Below, piece by piece: positions 19,270-28,111 of a stretch of DNA of 64,000 nucleotides. The translations under genes and the position numbers were made by a program. The notes beneath the pieces are model-generated. The model did not search any database. It was not told where the DNA came from and was given only the letters and a program-made list of their open reading frames with translations. The stretch lies in the NCBI RefSeq assembly GCF_913773635.1, contig NZ_CAJYGQ010000001.1, positions 186,001 to 250,000 on the forward strand, written 5' to 3'. Each line of letters opens with the position of its first letter. Position 1 is the first letter of the stretch. The DNA is from an uncultured Mucilaginibacter sp. (GTDB lineage: Bacteria > Bacteroidota > Bacteroidia > Sphingobacteriales > Sphingobacteriaceae).

Positions 19270-20023
19270 AAGACGAATGATTAAAGGAGCCGGAGCAGGT
19301 TTGGCTTTCATGACGTTATCGACACACTTACGCGCAAGCGATGAAGCTAGATTAGAAGGTGCCGATAAAGGTGATATAAATATCATCAATGCAGGTATTG
19401 GTGGCAATAACACTGCTGAAATGCTTGCGCGTATACAAAAGGATTGCCTGGCTCACAAGCCTAAGCTTACAATTTTAATGGCCGGAACCAATGATATGAA
19501 TAGTGTAAAGCATATCCCGCTGGAACAATATGAGCAAAATATGCATGAGCTTTCACGACTCATTACTAAAAGTGGCAGTAAGCTGCTAATTATGACTATT
19601 TTGCCTTTGTATGAACCTTACCTGCTTACCAGGCATCCGGCATCATTTTATCAGCCGGAAGGAGTAGATTCGCGCCGCAGGCAAGTGAATGAGGTAATCA
19701 AAAAAGTAGCAAAAGCACACCATGCGCATTTGCTTGACATAGGTATGCGCTTTGAAGCCATTGGTAAGGTGGGTTTAGACAAAGATTCACTGATACAGAA
19801 CGAAGCTAATACAAACAAGACCGACGGTATACATCCTACGGCCAACGGCTACCGTTTCATTGGTCTCTCGGTATATGAATACATTATAGCACATAAACTT
19901 CCTACCCAACAGATTGTATGTTTTGGCGATAGCATTACAAAAGGCGACGGTTCTAACAATAACAACAGTTATCCGGGCTTTTTATATAAACTTTTAACTG
20001 TCAACTCTAATGACCAATCATAG
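19256..20023 (+). CDS. SGNH/GDSL hydrolase with circularly permuted motif order
   Basis: The start ATG at 19256 lies inside the upstream gene and gives a Tat-like signal (SINRRRMIKGAGAGLAFM). The 255-residue protein has SGNH motifs in an unusual order. The block II Gly (NAGIGGNNT, about residue 45) and block III (AGTNDMN) come first, then the block V Asp/His (TDGIHPT), and only afterwards block I, FGDSITKGDG, with the nucleophile at Ser226. Canonical family members start with GDS. All four blocks are present once, so this looks like a circular permutation rather than a truncation. Esterase activity on an acetylated glycan is inferred from the neighbourhood. A fused or misassembled gene is the main alternative. 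Confidence 0.75.
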   Translation: MSINRRRMIKGAGAGLAFMTLSTHLRASDEARLEGADKGDINIINAGIGGNNTAEMLARIQKDCLAHKPKLTILMAGTNDMNSVKHIPLEQYEQNMHELSRLITKSGSKLLIMTILPLYEPYLLTRHPASFYQPEGVDSRRRQVNEVIKKVAKAHHAHLLDIGMRFEAIGKVGLDKDSLIQNEANTNKTDGIHPTANGYRFIGLSVYEYIIAHKLPTQQIVCFGDSITKGDGSNNNNSYPGFLYKLLTVNSNDQS

Positions 20024-20138
20024 TAACCTGCGGCAGCTGTTATCATACCGTCAGATATTAATGCTGAATGCTTTCAACGCAGAAATATCTAAATCCCGAT
20101 CACACATTAAAATAATCTTTTAAAGGACGGTAAACTCA

Positions 20139-21230
20139 ATGAATAGGTTGATAAATTTTAGTTGCAATGTTGTATTGCTGTTATGTTTAGCATTTGTTAG
20201 TAAAGCGCAGCAATCAATAAAGTTAAATTATACCAACGCGCATGGACTCACCATGATTGGTAAGGCCGAAAAAAGTACAATGTTTTTTCATAGGCTGGAT
20301 ACTTCAGCTCATAAATCCATACCTCGTGTTATAAGGTCTCTGGCCACTAACTCGGCAGGGCTTGCTATAAGCTTTACTACCAACAGCTCATCTATATCTG
20401 CTAAATGGTGCACTAGCAAGCAAGCCACTGCAAATAATATGACGGGTATAGCATATGAAGGGATGGACCTTTATATAAAGCGAGACGGTCGCTGGCAGTA
20501 TGCCGGGGTGGCTCGGCCTGTATCACATGACTGCTCGGAGGCAATGATTGTTGAAAATATGATGCCGGGGGAAAAGGAGTGCCTGCTTTTTCTTCCTACT
20601 TATGATGAGGTGCTTTCATTAAGTGTAGGCGTTGATCAGGGGGCCGAGCTACGCCCCGGCAATAACCCTTTCAAAAAGCAGATACTGGTATATGGGTCAA
20701 GCATCGTTCAGGGGGCATCTGCAAGCCGCCCCGGGCTTGCTTATCCGGCCAAACTCTCAAGAGAAAGTGGATATAATTTTATAAACCTTGGTTTTAGTGG
20801 TAACGCAAAACTGGAAGCATCTGTTGCTGATATGATTGCAGCTATGCCCATGGATGCCATTATATTGGATTGCGTACCCAACCCTTCGCCTGAGGAGCTT
20901 TTGGCACGAACCAATTACCTGATCAGCACAATACGCCGATTGCATCCAAAAATACCTATTGTTTGTATACAGAGCGTGGCCAGAGAGAAGGCGAACTTTG
21001 ACACCGTGGTTGCGGCAAGAGTAGCCCTAAAAGATAAATACTTTAAACAAGAGGTAAATAAGCTGCAAAAGCAGGACAAAGACCTGTACCTGATTGAAGC
21101 CGACGGCCTTTTAGGAAAAGACCAGGAAGGAACAACCGACGGTATTCATCCAAATGACCTTGGGTTTGACAGGATGTTGCAAAAAATAAAACCCCGAATA
21201 CTGGAAATATTGAAGCTTTACCAGATTTAA
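20139..21230 (+). CDS. Secreted SGNH hydrolase with GxDLY N-terminal domain
   Basis: 363 residues with a signal peptide (VVLLLCLAFVSKAQ). The N-terminal beta-sandwich contains YEGMDLYIK, the GxDLY motif of the PF14607-type domain. The C-terminal SGNH domain (Lipase_GDSL_3 type) has VYGSSIVQGASASRPG with the nucleophile Ser, the block II-like NLGFSGNAK, and DGIHPNDLG for Asp/His. In the usual block III position it reads ILDCVPNPS, as is common for this subfamily. It is likely an acetyl- or feruloyl-type carbohydrate esterase. It lies 115 bases after the permuted SGNH gene, and the convergent reductase gene ends 53 bases downstream. Confidence 0.85.
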   Translation: MNRLINFSCNVVLLLCLAFVSKAQQSIKLNYTNAHGLTMIGKAEKSTMFFHRLDTSAHKSIPRVIRSLATNSAGLAISFTTNSSSISAKWCTSKQATANNMTGIAYEGMDLYIKRDGRWQYAGVARPVSHDCSEAMIVENMMPGEKECLLFLPTYDEVLSLSVGVDQGAELRPGNNPFKKQILVYGSSIVQGASASRPGLAYPAKLSRESGYNFINLGFSGNAKLEASVADMIAAMPMDAIILDCVPNPSPEELLARTNYLISTIRRLHPKIPIVCIQSVAREKANFDTVVAARVALKDKYFKQEVNKLQKQDKDLYLIEADGLLGKDQEGTTDGIHPNDLGFDRMLQKIKPRILEILKLYQI

Positions 21231-21283
21231 TAGCATTGTTTCCCCAAGTAAGAAATGGCCAGTAAAGCAACAACGCCGAAATT

Positions 21284-22231
21284 CTATGTCCACTCCGGAA
21301 ATTGAGAAGTATTCAGATCTAACGTTGATATTGCTTTCATTTCAGACTCACTAAGTTTAAAGTCAAAAATATTCAAATTCTCAATCATATTTGCTTTTTG
21401 AACAGTTCTGGGTATAGCAACAATACCACGCTGATAATGCCACCTTAAACTCACCTGAGCAGTGCTTTTATTGTGCTTTTTTCCAATATCAGCTAACGTT
21501 TGGTTGGTGAAAAGTCCATTCCTGCCTTCGGCAAATGGTGCCCAGGCTTCAGTTTGTACGCCGTTTTGTTTAAAATAATTATATGACTCCACCTCTTGAA
21601 AGAAAGCATGAGTTTCAATTTGGTTTACTGCGGGTTTGATTTTCGCCGCTAGCATCAATTCCTTATATTGAGCTGGAGTGAAGTTACTTATTCCTATTGC
21701 TTTAATTCTACCCTCTTTATAAAGCTCTTCCATCATCCTCCATGAGCCTTTAAAGTCTCCTCTTGGCCGGTGAATCAGATATAAATCCAAATAATCGGTA
21801 TCCAGTTTTTTTAAAGAGGTTTCGAACGCTGTTTTTGTCTTTTCGTACCCAGAATCATCTACCCAAATTTTTGAGGTTATAAAAAGGTCTTTTCTATTTA
21901 TTCCACTTTCTTTAATTCCCAAGCCCACAAATGTTTCGTTTGCATATCTACTTGCCGTATCTAAAAGGCGATATCCTACAGAAATAGCTTCAGCCACAGA
22001 ACGTTTACATACGTTATCTCTTAATGAGTAGGTGCCAAAGCCAATGGTTGGCATAAGTAAATTGTTATTCAGTTTAACGGTTGGAATCGAACCATTACCT
22101 TTCACAGAGTTTGAGGCACTGTATGCACTATTAGCCAAAAAGGGTAAAACGACTGCTGAAGTTGCAAATACTGCACTTTTCTGTAAAAAATTTCGGCGGT
22201 TAATCTGGTTCTGTTGGTTCTTGGTTTTCAT
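21284..22231 (-). CDS. Tat-exported aldo/keto reductase
   Basis: 315 residues on the minus strand, ATG at 22229-22231. The N-terminus carries a twin-arginine-like signal (NRRNFLQKSAVFATSAVVL, then ANSAYSA). The AKR barrel is clear: GFGTYSLRDN, catalytic Asp and Tyr in DTASRYANE, Lys in TSKIWV and His in LYLIHRP; the cofactor-binding end carries IPRTVQKANMIENL. It reduces or oxidizes a sugar or aldehyde carbonyl with NAD(P)H. Export of a nicotinamide-dependent enzyme would need folded export with cofactor, which fits Tat. It converges with the SGNH gene and diverges from the Gfo/Idh gene. Confidence 0.9.
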   Translation of the reverse strand: MKTKNQQNQINRRNFLQKSAVFATSAVVLPFLANSAYSASNSVKGNGSIPTVKLNNNLLMPTIGFGTYSLRDNVCKRSVAEAISVGYRLLDTASRYANETFVGLGIKESGINRKDLFITSKIWVDDSGYEKTKTAFETSLKKLDTDYLDLYLIHRPRGDFKGSWRMMEELYKEGRIKAIGISNFTPAQYKELMLAAKIKPAVNQIETHAFFQEVESYNYFKQNGVQTEAWAPFAEGRNGLFTNQTLADIGKKHNKSTAQVSLRWHYQRGIVAIPRTVQKANMIENLNIFDFKLSESEMKAISTLDLNTSQFPEWT

Positions 22232-22857
22232 AATTTAATTGGTTAATTCAAACTTATGCATTTAAAATAATTTCCGACCACCATATGGCTACTTTGAACG
22301 TTACTGAAATAAAAGTATTTACAATAATAATCTGACTATTAAGTACTTAAACTAAATTTAGTGTTATATGTAAACTGAATTCGATACAATTAAACAAGTA
22401 AATGAGACGATTAGTGGGGTGTATCATTTCAAGACAGATATCGTAACAAATCCATTTATATATCAGTAAATACCGAGTGAATCAAGCTGCTTCTTTAAAC
22501 GGTAAGCATATCTAATTAACAACTATCTATTTTGATAACCTGTGTGAGTTTAAGCTGAAATGTATCTCTAAGTACATATAAACCTTTATTAAGCCTTTTA
22601 TGAGAATACCTTCAGTTTTTATGCTGGCTCATGTTAGTTGCTGCAACATAGTCTTTGCTAAAAATACGAAATGGAACAACTGGTCTATCGTCCGCGAATA
22701 GGACAAAAGTTGGTGTTGGTATGTTCAGTATCTAACCCAGCAAGTTAGAATTACTATTCGCTATAAAAATGCTTTTCGGCCCACGTTTCACAACCATCTT
22801 GAGCTTAAACTATTGTAATTATACTTCACAAATACTAACCATATATCCCTATCAACA
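22232..22857. other. Long divergent intergenic region
   Basis: 626 AT-rich bases between the divergent aldo/keto reductase and Gfo/Idh genes, with no credible gene. It should contain both promoters. GTATCATT at 22421-22428 followed by GATATCGTAACAAATC at 22436-22451 weakly resembles the element at 9607-9637. Confidence 0.4.
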
Positions 22858-24213
22858 ATGGAAAAAAGAAGAGACTTTATGAAAAAAGTAGTTATTGCTA
22901 CCGGAAGCTTTGCTATTGGTAACCAATCTTTTGGATTTACCGCTAAAAGTTATAACCGAATTATTGGTGCTAATGACCGTATTAACGTTTCAATAATAGG
23001 CCTTAACGGAAGAGGCGGCAGTATGTGTACCACCTTTGCAAAACAGGACAAATGTTTAGTTACCAGCGTTTGTGATGTTGACTCGCGCACTATTCCAACT
23101 ACGCAAAAAAAGATTCAGAATGCAACCGGCACTACCGATGTACCTAAAGGTGAAAAGGATTTTAGAAATGTTTTACGTGATAAAGATGTCGATGCCATCT
23201 ACATTGCTACTCCCGACCACTGGCATGCCCCAATGACCATTTTAGGGTGCCAGGCAGGCAAACATGTTTACGTTGAAAAACCGCTTAGCCACAATCCGCG
23301 CGAGGGCGAACTGGCTGTTGAGGCAGCGCTTAAATACAAAAGGGTAGTTCAAATGGGTGCACAACGCCGTTCATCACCCTTGGCCATACAGTGTATGGAC
23401 GAATTACACAATGGCGTTATTGGCCGTATTTATTTTGCCAAATGCTGGTATACTAACGCACGCAAAGCCATGCAGTTAAAACCAGCGCCCATACCAGACT
23501 GGTTAAATTACGACCTTTGGCAAGGCCCGGCTCCGCGCCAACCTTATCAAGACGGTTTAGTACACTACAACTGGCACTGGCTTTGGGCATATGGTACCGG
23601 CGAGGCGCTTAATAACGGTACGCATGAGGTAGACTTGGCACGTTGGGGTTTAGGGGTTGATTTGCCTACACGGGTAACTTCGGTTGGCGGACGTTACCAG
23701 TTTAAGGATGCCTGGCAAACGCCCGACACGCAAATTGTTTGTATGGATTATCCGGGGCGTATATCATTGATGTGGGAGAACCGTAGTTCAAACGGACGGA
23801 AAATAGAGGGTGCAGATCGTGGAGTTATTTTTTATGGCGACAACGGAAGTTTAGATACAGACGGTGAAGATTATACCGTGTATGATTTAAACGGCAAAGT
23901 AGTAAAGCAGGTAAAAAAACAAAGCGCAGCAGAAAATGCTGCTTTGCAAGGCCGCAATACTGCCAGCCCAAGCCTGGGTTTAGATAGCCTGCATGTTGCC
24001 AACTTTTTGCAGGCCATACGCGAAAATAAAAAACCAAACAGCGACGTAGTGCAAGGACATAAAAGCGTTTTAGCTATGCAACTGGGTAATATTGCATGGA
24101 GGGTAGGGCGCGATCTGCACATCAATCCGTCGAACGGTCACATCATTAACGACCCGGAGGCTCAGAAGTTATGGAGCCGGGCCTACGAACCGGGATGGGA
24201 GCCAAAAGTTTAA
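22858..24213 (+). CDS. Gfo/Idh/MocA-family oxidoreductase with Tat signal
   Basis: 451 residues. The start MEKRRDFMKKVVIATGSFAIG is a twin-arginine signal, followed by a Rossmann fold (INVSIIGLNGRGGSM) and the family motif HVYVEKPLSHNPREGE. The C-terminal domain includes WLNYDLWQGPAPRQPY, a conserved segment of the large secreted subfamily of Bacteroidota. Such proteins use tightly bound NAD(P) to oxidize or epimerize sugars; for some exported members glycosidase activity through transient oxidation is known. The substrate is not predictable here. It stands alone between a divergent reductase and a tandem SusCD block, 569 bases upstream of susC. Confidence 0.92.
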   Translation: MEKRRDFMKKVVIATGSFAIGNQSFGFTAKSYNRIIGANDRINVSIIGLNGRGGSMCTTFAKQDKCLVTSVCDVDSRTIPTTQKKIQNATGTTDVPKGEKDFRNVLRDKDVDAIYIATPDHWHAPMTILGCQAGKHVYVEKPLSHNPREGELAVEAALKYKRVVQMGAQRRSSPLAIQCMDELHNGVIGRIYFAKCWYTNARKAMQLKPAPIPDWLNYDLWQGPAPRQPYQDGLVHYNWHWLWAYGTGEALNNGTHEVDLARWGLGVDLPTRVTSVGGRYQFKDAWQTPDTQIVCMDYPGRISLMWENRSSNGRKIEGADRGVIFYGDNGSLDTDGEDYTVYDLNGKVVKQVKKQSAAENAALQGRNTASPSLGLDSLHVANFLQAIRENKKPNSDVVQGHKSVLAMQLGNIAWRVGRDLHINPSNGHIINDPEAQKLWSRAYEPGWEPKV

Positions 24214-24782
24214 AATCGTTTTGAAGATTATTGAGTTGGAAATATTTTCAGCTAGCGCATTCAAAACAGCATACTATCGATCTATAAGCTTTTGAGCATC
24301 TCCTCAATCATCTGCAGGCTCATTTACAAAAAGTACAATATTAAAATTCTCTCAGTTAGGTCCCTCATCCATGTTAATTAATTACCTGATAATACAATTA
24401 TAGAAATGGTAACTAGTATTGGATGGGGGTTTTAAATCATTGTTAGTGGGCTTACTCATTGTGATTAATTGAGACACATTGGTAAGAAATTGAACAAATC
24501 GGTAGCTCTATGCGCCTAACTTTACTTCGTTGCTTAACAGGTATCAGTTCTGAGCAATAATAAAGTTATAAACCAAATTTTAAAATCTTAATGTTAAAAG
24601 GCAGCAGTACTGTGCCGGCATTTTTTAAATGCTGGGGCATGTTATGTACAGTCTTGTTTTAAATAAACGCCAATGAAATAAACTTTTACTAAACCTTAGG
24701 AAGTAACCACTGCTTCCATCGCAACCCTTTCTGTGGTAACATATTACCACTTCAATTTCCTAACCAATCAAAGCTGTAAATT
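24214..24782. other. Intergenic region upstream of the tandem SusCD block
   Basis: 569 AT-rich bases without a convincing gene. A 23-codon frame from 24590 has no support. Near the 3' end lies the perfect inverted repeat GTGGTAA-N4-TTACCAC at 24733-24750. GAAATTGAACAAATCGG at 24487-24503 resembles, in reverse orientation, the TTTGTATCAAA-type element found elsewhere in the window. Confidence 0.4.
24733..24750. promoter_or_regulatory. Perfect 7-bp inverted repeat upstream of susC (candidate operator)
   Basis: GTGGTAA (24733-24739) and TTACCAC (24744-24750) are exact reverse complements with a 4-base spacer, ending 32 bases before the SusC start codon. The size and symmetry suit a dimeric DNA-binding protein or a short leader hairpin. 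No other copy was noticed in the window. Confidence 0.4.
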
Positions 24783-27700
24783 ATGAAAAAAGGACTTACT
24801 CAACCAGTCCATGCTATAACCCTGCGCGTTGAATTTTCTAAGTTAATTAATTATTTAAGTCTTATTATACTTGAGTTTCTCCTCATTACGCCAGTAACTG
24901 CATACTCCGTAAGCACTAAAGTTAGTTCAAAGTTTAATGGCACTTCAACCCCCGAATTATTAAGAACAAACCCCGCTTTTTACAATTACGTTGATATATA
25001 TGTAAAAGGTGTGGTGGTTGATGAAAAGGGAGAACCTATACCCGGCGTAACAATTAAAGTAAAGGGAACGCAACGTGGTATAACTACCGCAGCCGACGGA
25101 ACATTTAAAATTATGGTGCCAACCGGGGCGGTTTTGGTGGCGTCAATTATTGGCTATGCTACACAAGAAGTAGCTGCATCACCAAACTTAACCATCAAAC
25201 TTTTAAGTTCGGCCAATAACTTGGGAGAGGTTGTTGTGTTAGGATTTGGCTCTACCCAAAAACGTAGCGAGCAAACAGCTGCTTACAGTACGTTATCCGG
25301 CAAAGAACTTATTAAATCACCGGTAAGTGATATTACCAACGCCTTAATAGGTAAAATACCTGGCGTAGTTACGCGGCAAGGTGATGGTTTACCAGGTAAC
25401 AGCGCCGCTGATATCTTTATAAGGGGGCGGTCATCTGCCAATTCTTCGGCACTAATTATTGTTGATGGAGTAGAGCGAACATCATTCGGTAACATAGATC
25501 CTAATGAAGTAGAATCCATCAGTGTGTTAAAGGATGCATCTGCAACCGCTTTGTATGGTATAAAAGCGGGAAATGGCGTGATTGTGATTACCACCAAAAT
25601 TGGTAAAGAAGGGCCAATCAGGATTTCCTATTCAGGTGGGGCCGGTTTGGTTAGCTTAACAGGATTGCCGCAAACGGTTAACGCATTTGATGCTGCCACC
25701 TATCAAACAGAAGGTGAAAATAATATGATTGCAGCTGGTTTGTATACACCGGCGCAGCGCACCTTTCAGGATGCAGACCTCATTAAGTTTAAGGACGGAT
25801 CCGATCCTTTGCGTTTTCCTGACGTAAACTGGTATAAAACCGTTACAAAAAACAATTGGTTACGTACGCAGCACAACCTTACGTTTAGCGGCGGAAGTAA
25901 ATTTGCTACCTTTTTTGTGTCGCTGGGGTACTTATTTGAGGATGGGATGTATAAAAATTTTCATCCCATTAACGGTTACAAAACATCAAATTCATTTACT
26001 CGCTATAACTTCCGCAGCAATTTAGATTTTAAGTTAACCAAGTCCACGGTGTTCAGCATTAAGTTTGGCGGAAGGCTTGAAGACACTTACGGCATTCGTG
26101 GCGGAACAGCAGGTACGGGTGATTTAGGCGGCACCACTGGTTTAATAAGCAGGATGCTTGCTATACCGGCGTGGGCTATTCCGTTTTACCCCGAGTACAC
26201 CAGCCGTGCAACGCCCGAATTGGCGGCTCTTGATGATAAGTTTAATAACATTGAAAACCCCCGTATTGGAGTAAACACTTTTAACCCATACTCACAACTT
26301 ACGCGCAACGGTTATTTTGATAATATCAACAATACGATTGAAACCGTATTTGTGCTTAATCAAAGGCTTGATTTAATTACCAAAGGGTTAAGCTTTAAAA
26401 GTACCCTGGGTCTTGATGCATTTATTACCGGCGTTAGGGCACAATCGGGCAGTTATGCCAAATATCAGGTTGACGCAACAACCGGAACTCTGGTGCCCTT
26501 TCCAGGTTTTTACAATGACAATTTGGGCTCTGTATTTACAAGCCGCGACGGTTATAATAAATCAAACATCCAGTTAGGATTCAATTATGACCGGTTATTT
26601 AAAGACCATCAAGTATCTGTGCTGGCGCTTGCGCAAAGAGAGGTACGCGGCGTTGCGCGCAATGTGGCCAACGCACCTTTTGCTAATCAGGGCTTGGTTT
26701 TAAGTACCAAATACAATTATAAAGGTAAGTACTTTGTTGAATTTAACGGTGCATACAATGGGTCAGAAAACTTTGCAGCCGGTAACAGATACGGTTTCTT
26801 TCCATCGGTTTCGGCGGGCTACAACCTGAGTGAAGAAACTTTCTTCAAGAATATTGAATGGCTGTCGTTTTTAAAGCTAAGGGGCTCATGGGGCAAAACC
26901 GGCTATTCAAATCCGGCGGTAACCGGAGAGACGCGCTTTTTATACAACAGTAATTTCACCAACGGCGGAGGTTCGGTAAGCGCCAATGGTGGTGCATCGT
27001 CTCCCAACAACCTGGTTTATTTTGGTAACGGAACCAGCGCAACCAGTAACCAGGTAGTTTATCAAAGCCAGTTTGGTAATCCGGATATTACATGGGAAAA
27101 TTCTGTAAAACGAAATATTGGCTTTGAAGCTAACCTGTTTAAAAGCAAGCTAAAACTAACGGCTGATTTGTATGACGAAAAGCGAACCGATATAGCCTTG
27201 CGTCGTACAAACTCGGCGCCGGTAATTTACGGTGCTACGCTTCCTATTGTCAATTATGGTGCAAATTATAACCGGGGTTATGAGGTAGAGCTATCTTACA
27301 ATACCCAAAATCGTGATTTTAATTATGGTATAGATATTCAGTATTCACATTACCGCAATAAAATTGAAATAGCCGATCAAGCTGTACGCCTGCCAGATTA
27401 CCAGAGCCTGATAGGTACACGTTTGGGTCAATACGTGGGTTATAAATTTATAGGATTTTACCAGGATGCAGCAGACATTGCGGCAAGCCCGGTAAATAAT
27501 GCCAGTGGAAACAAAGTTATACCCGGCGATTTAAAGTACCAGGATACCAACGCAGACGGTGTAATAGATGTACAAGACAGGTTAGCAATAGGTGAAACCG
27601 ATATTCCTCAAACTGTATTGGGTGTGCAGCCAAGAGTAAGCTACAAGGGAGTTTCATTATCGGCCCTTTTTCAAGGTGCCTTCGATGTAAACTCTAACGT

Positions 27701-28100
27701 TTTGCCATTGGAAAGTGGACGTTTCCAGGTATATACTCCTATGCTTGGCAGGTGGCAGTCACCGGCCGATAACAACACCGCTACCTGGCCTGTGGCAAAA
27801 CCCTCAAATTATGCCAACAACCCAAGTTATTCGCTAAACTCTTTTTTACTGCAAAACTCAAGTTATGTAAAGTTGAGAAATATAGAGGTTGCTTATCAAT
27901 TACCAGCACAAATTGCAAAAAGCTTGAGAGTACAGAATATCAGGCTTTCCTTAACCGGGCAGAATTTGTACACCTGGACAAAATTTAAAGGGGGACTTGA
28001 CCCGGAGATTGCAAATAATACTACGGTTAACGGAGTGGCATACTCCAATATTTACCCTTTATCTAAGGTGTATAACTTAAGTATCAACGTACAATTCTAA
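24783..28100 (+). CDS. SusC/RagA-type TonB-dependent transporter (first of a tandem)
   Basis: 1105 residues. The N-terminus is unusual: an extended hydrophobic region (LINYLSLIILEFLLITPVTA) then about 50 residues before the CarboxypepD_reg domain (VKGVVVDEKGEPIPGVTIKVKGT). There is no STN domain. TonB box and plug follow (GEVVVLGFGSTQ, IFIRGRSSANSSALIIVDGVE, VLKDASATALYGIKAGNGV), then a barrel ending SINVQF. It is an outer-membrane importer for an oligomeric nutrient, with the SusD at 28112 starting 11 bases later. Lack of STN means it is not expected to signal to a FecR protein, and none is encoded nearby. Confidence 0.95.
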   Translation: MKKGLTQPVHAITLRVEFSKLINYLSLIILEFLLITPVTAYSVSTKVSSKFNGTSTPELLRTNPAFYNYVDIYVKGVVVDEKGEPIPGVTIKVKGTQRGITTAADGTFKIMVPTGAVLVASIIGYATQEVAASPNLTIKLLSSANNLGEVVVLGFGSTQKRSEQTAAYSTLSGKELIKSPVSDITNALIGKIPGVVTRQGDGLPGNSAADIFIRGRSSANSSALIIVDGVERTSFGNIDPNEVESISVLKDASATALYGIKAGNGVIVITTKIGKEGPIRISYSGGAGLVSLTGLPQTVNAFDAATYQTEGENNMIAAGLYTPAQRTFQDADLIKFKDGSDPLRFPDVNWYKTVTKNNWLRTQHNLTFSGGSKFATFFVSLGYLFEDGMYKNFHPINGYKTSNSFTRYNFRSNLDFKLTKSTVFSIKFGGRLEDTYGIRGGTAGTGDLGGTTGLISRMLAIPAWAIPFYPEYTSRATPELAALDDKFNNIENPRIGVNTFNPYSQLTRNGYFDNINNTIETVFVLNQRLDLITKGLSFKSTLGLDAFITGVRAQSGSYAKYQVDATTGTLVPFPGFYNDNLGSVFTSRDGYNKSNIQLGFNYDRLFKDHQVSVLALAQREVRGVARNVANAPFANQGLVLSTKYNYKGKYFVEFNGAYNGSENFAAGNRYGFFPSVSAGYNLSEETFFKNIEWLSFLKLRGSWGKTGYSNPAVTGETRFLYNSNFTNGGGSVSANGGASSPNNLVYFGNGTSATSNQVVYQSQFGNPDITWENSVKRNIGFEANLFKSKLKLTADLYDEKRTDIALRRTNSAPVIYGATLPIVNYGANYNRGYEVELSYNTQNRDFNYGIDIQYSHYRNKIEIADQAVRLPDYQSLIGTRLGQYVGYKFIGFYQDAADIAASPVNNASGNKVIPGDLKYQDTNADGVIDVQDRLAIGETDIPQTVLGVQPRVSYKGVSLSALFQGAFDVNSNVLPLESGRFQVYTPMLGRWQSPADNNTATWPVAKPSNYANNPSYSLNSFLLQNSSYVKLRNIEVAYQLPAQIAKSLRVQNIRLSLTGQNLYTWTKFKGGLDPEIANNTTVNGVAYSNIYPLSKVYNLSINVQF

Positions 28101-28111
28101 GCTAAACCGTT

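Noticed and set aside
24590..24661. 23-codon frame upstream of the tandem SusCD block
   Set aside because: Too short, with no signal, domain or neighbouring support.
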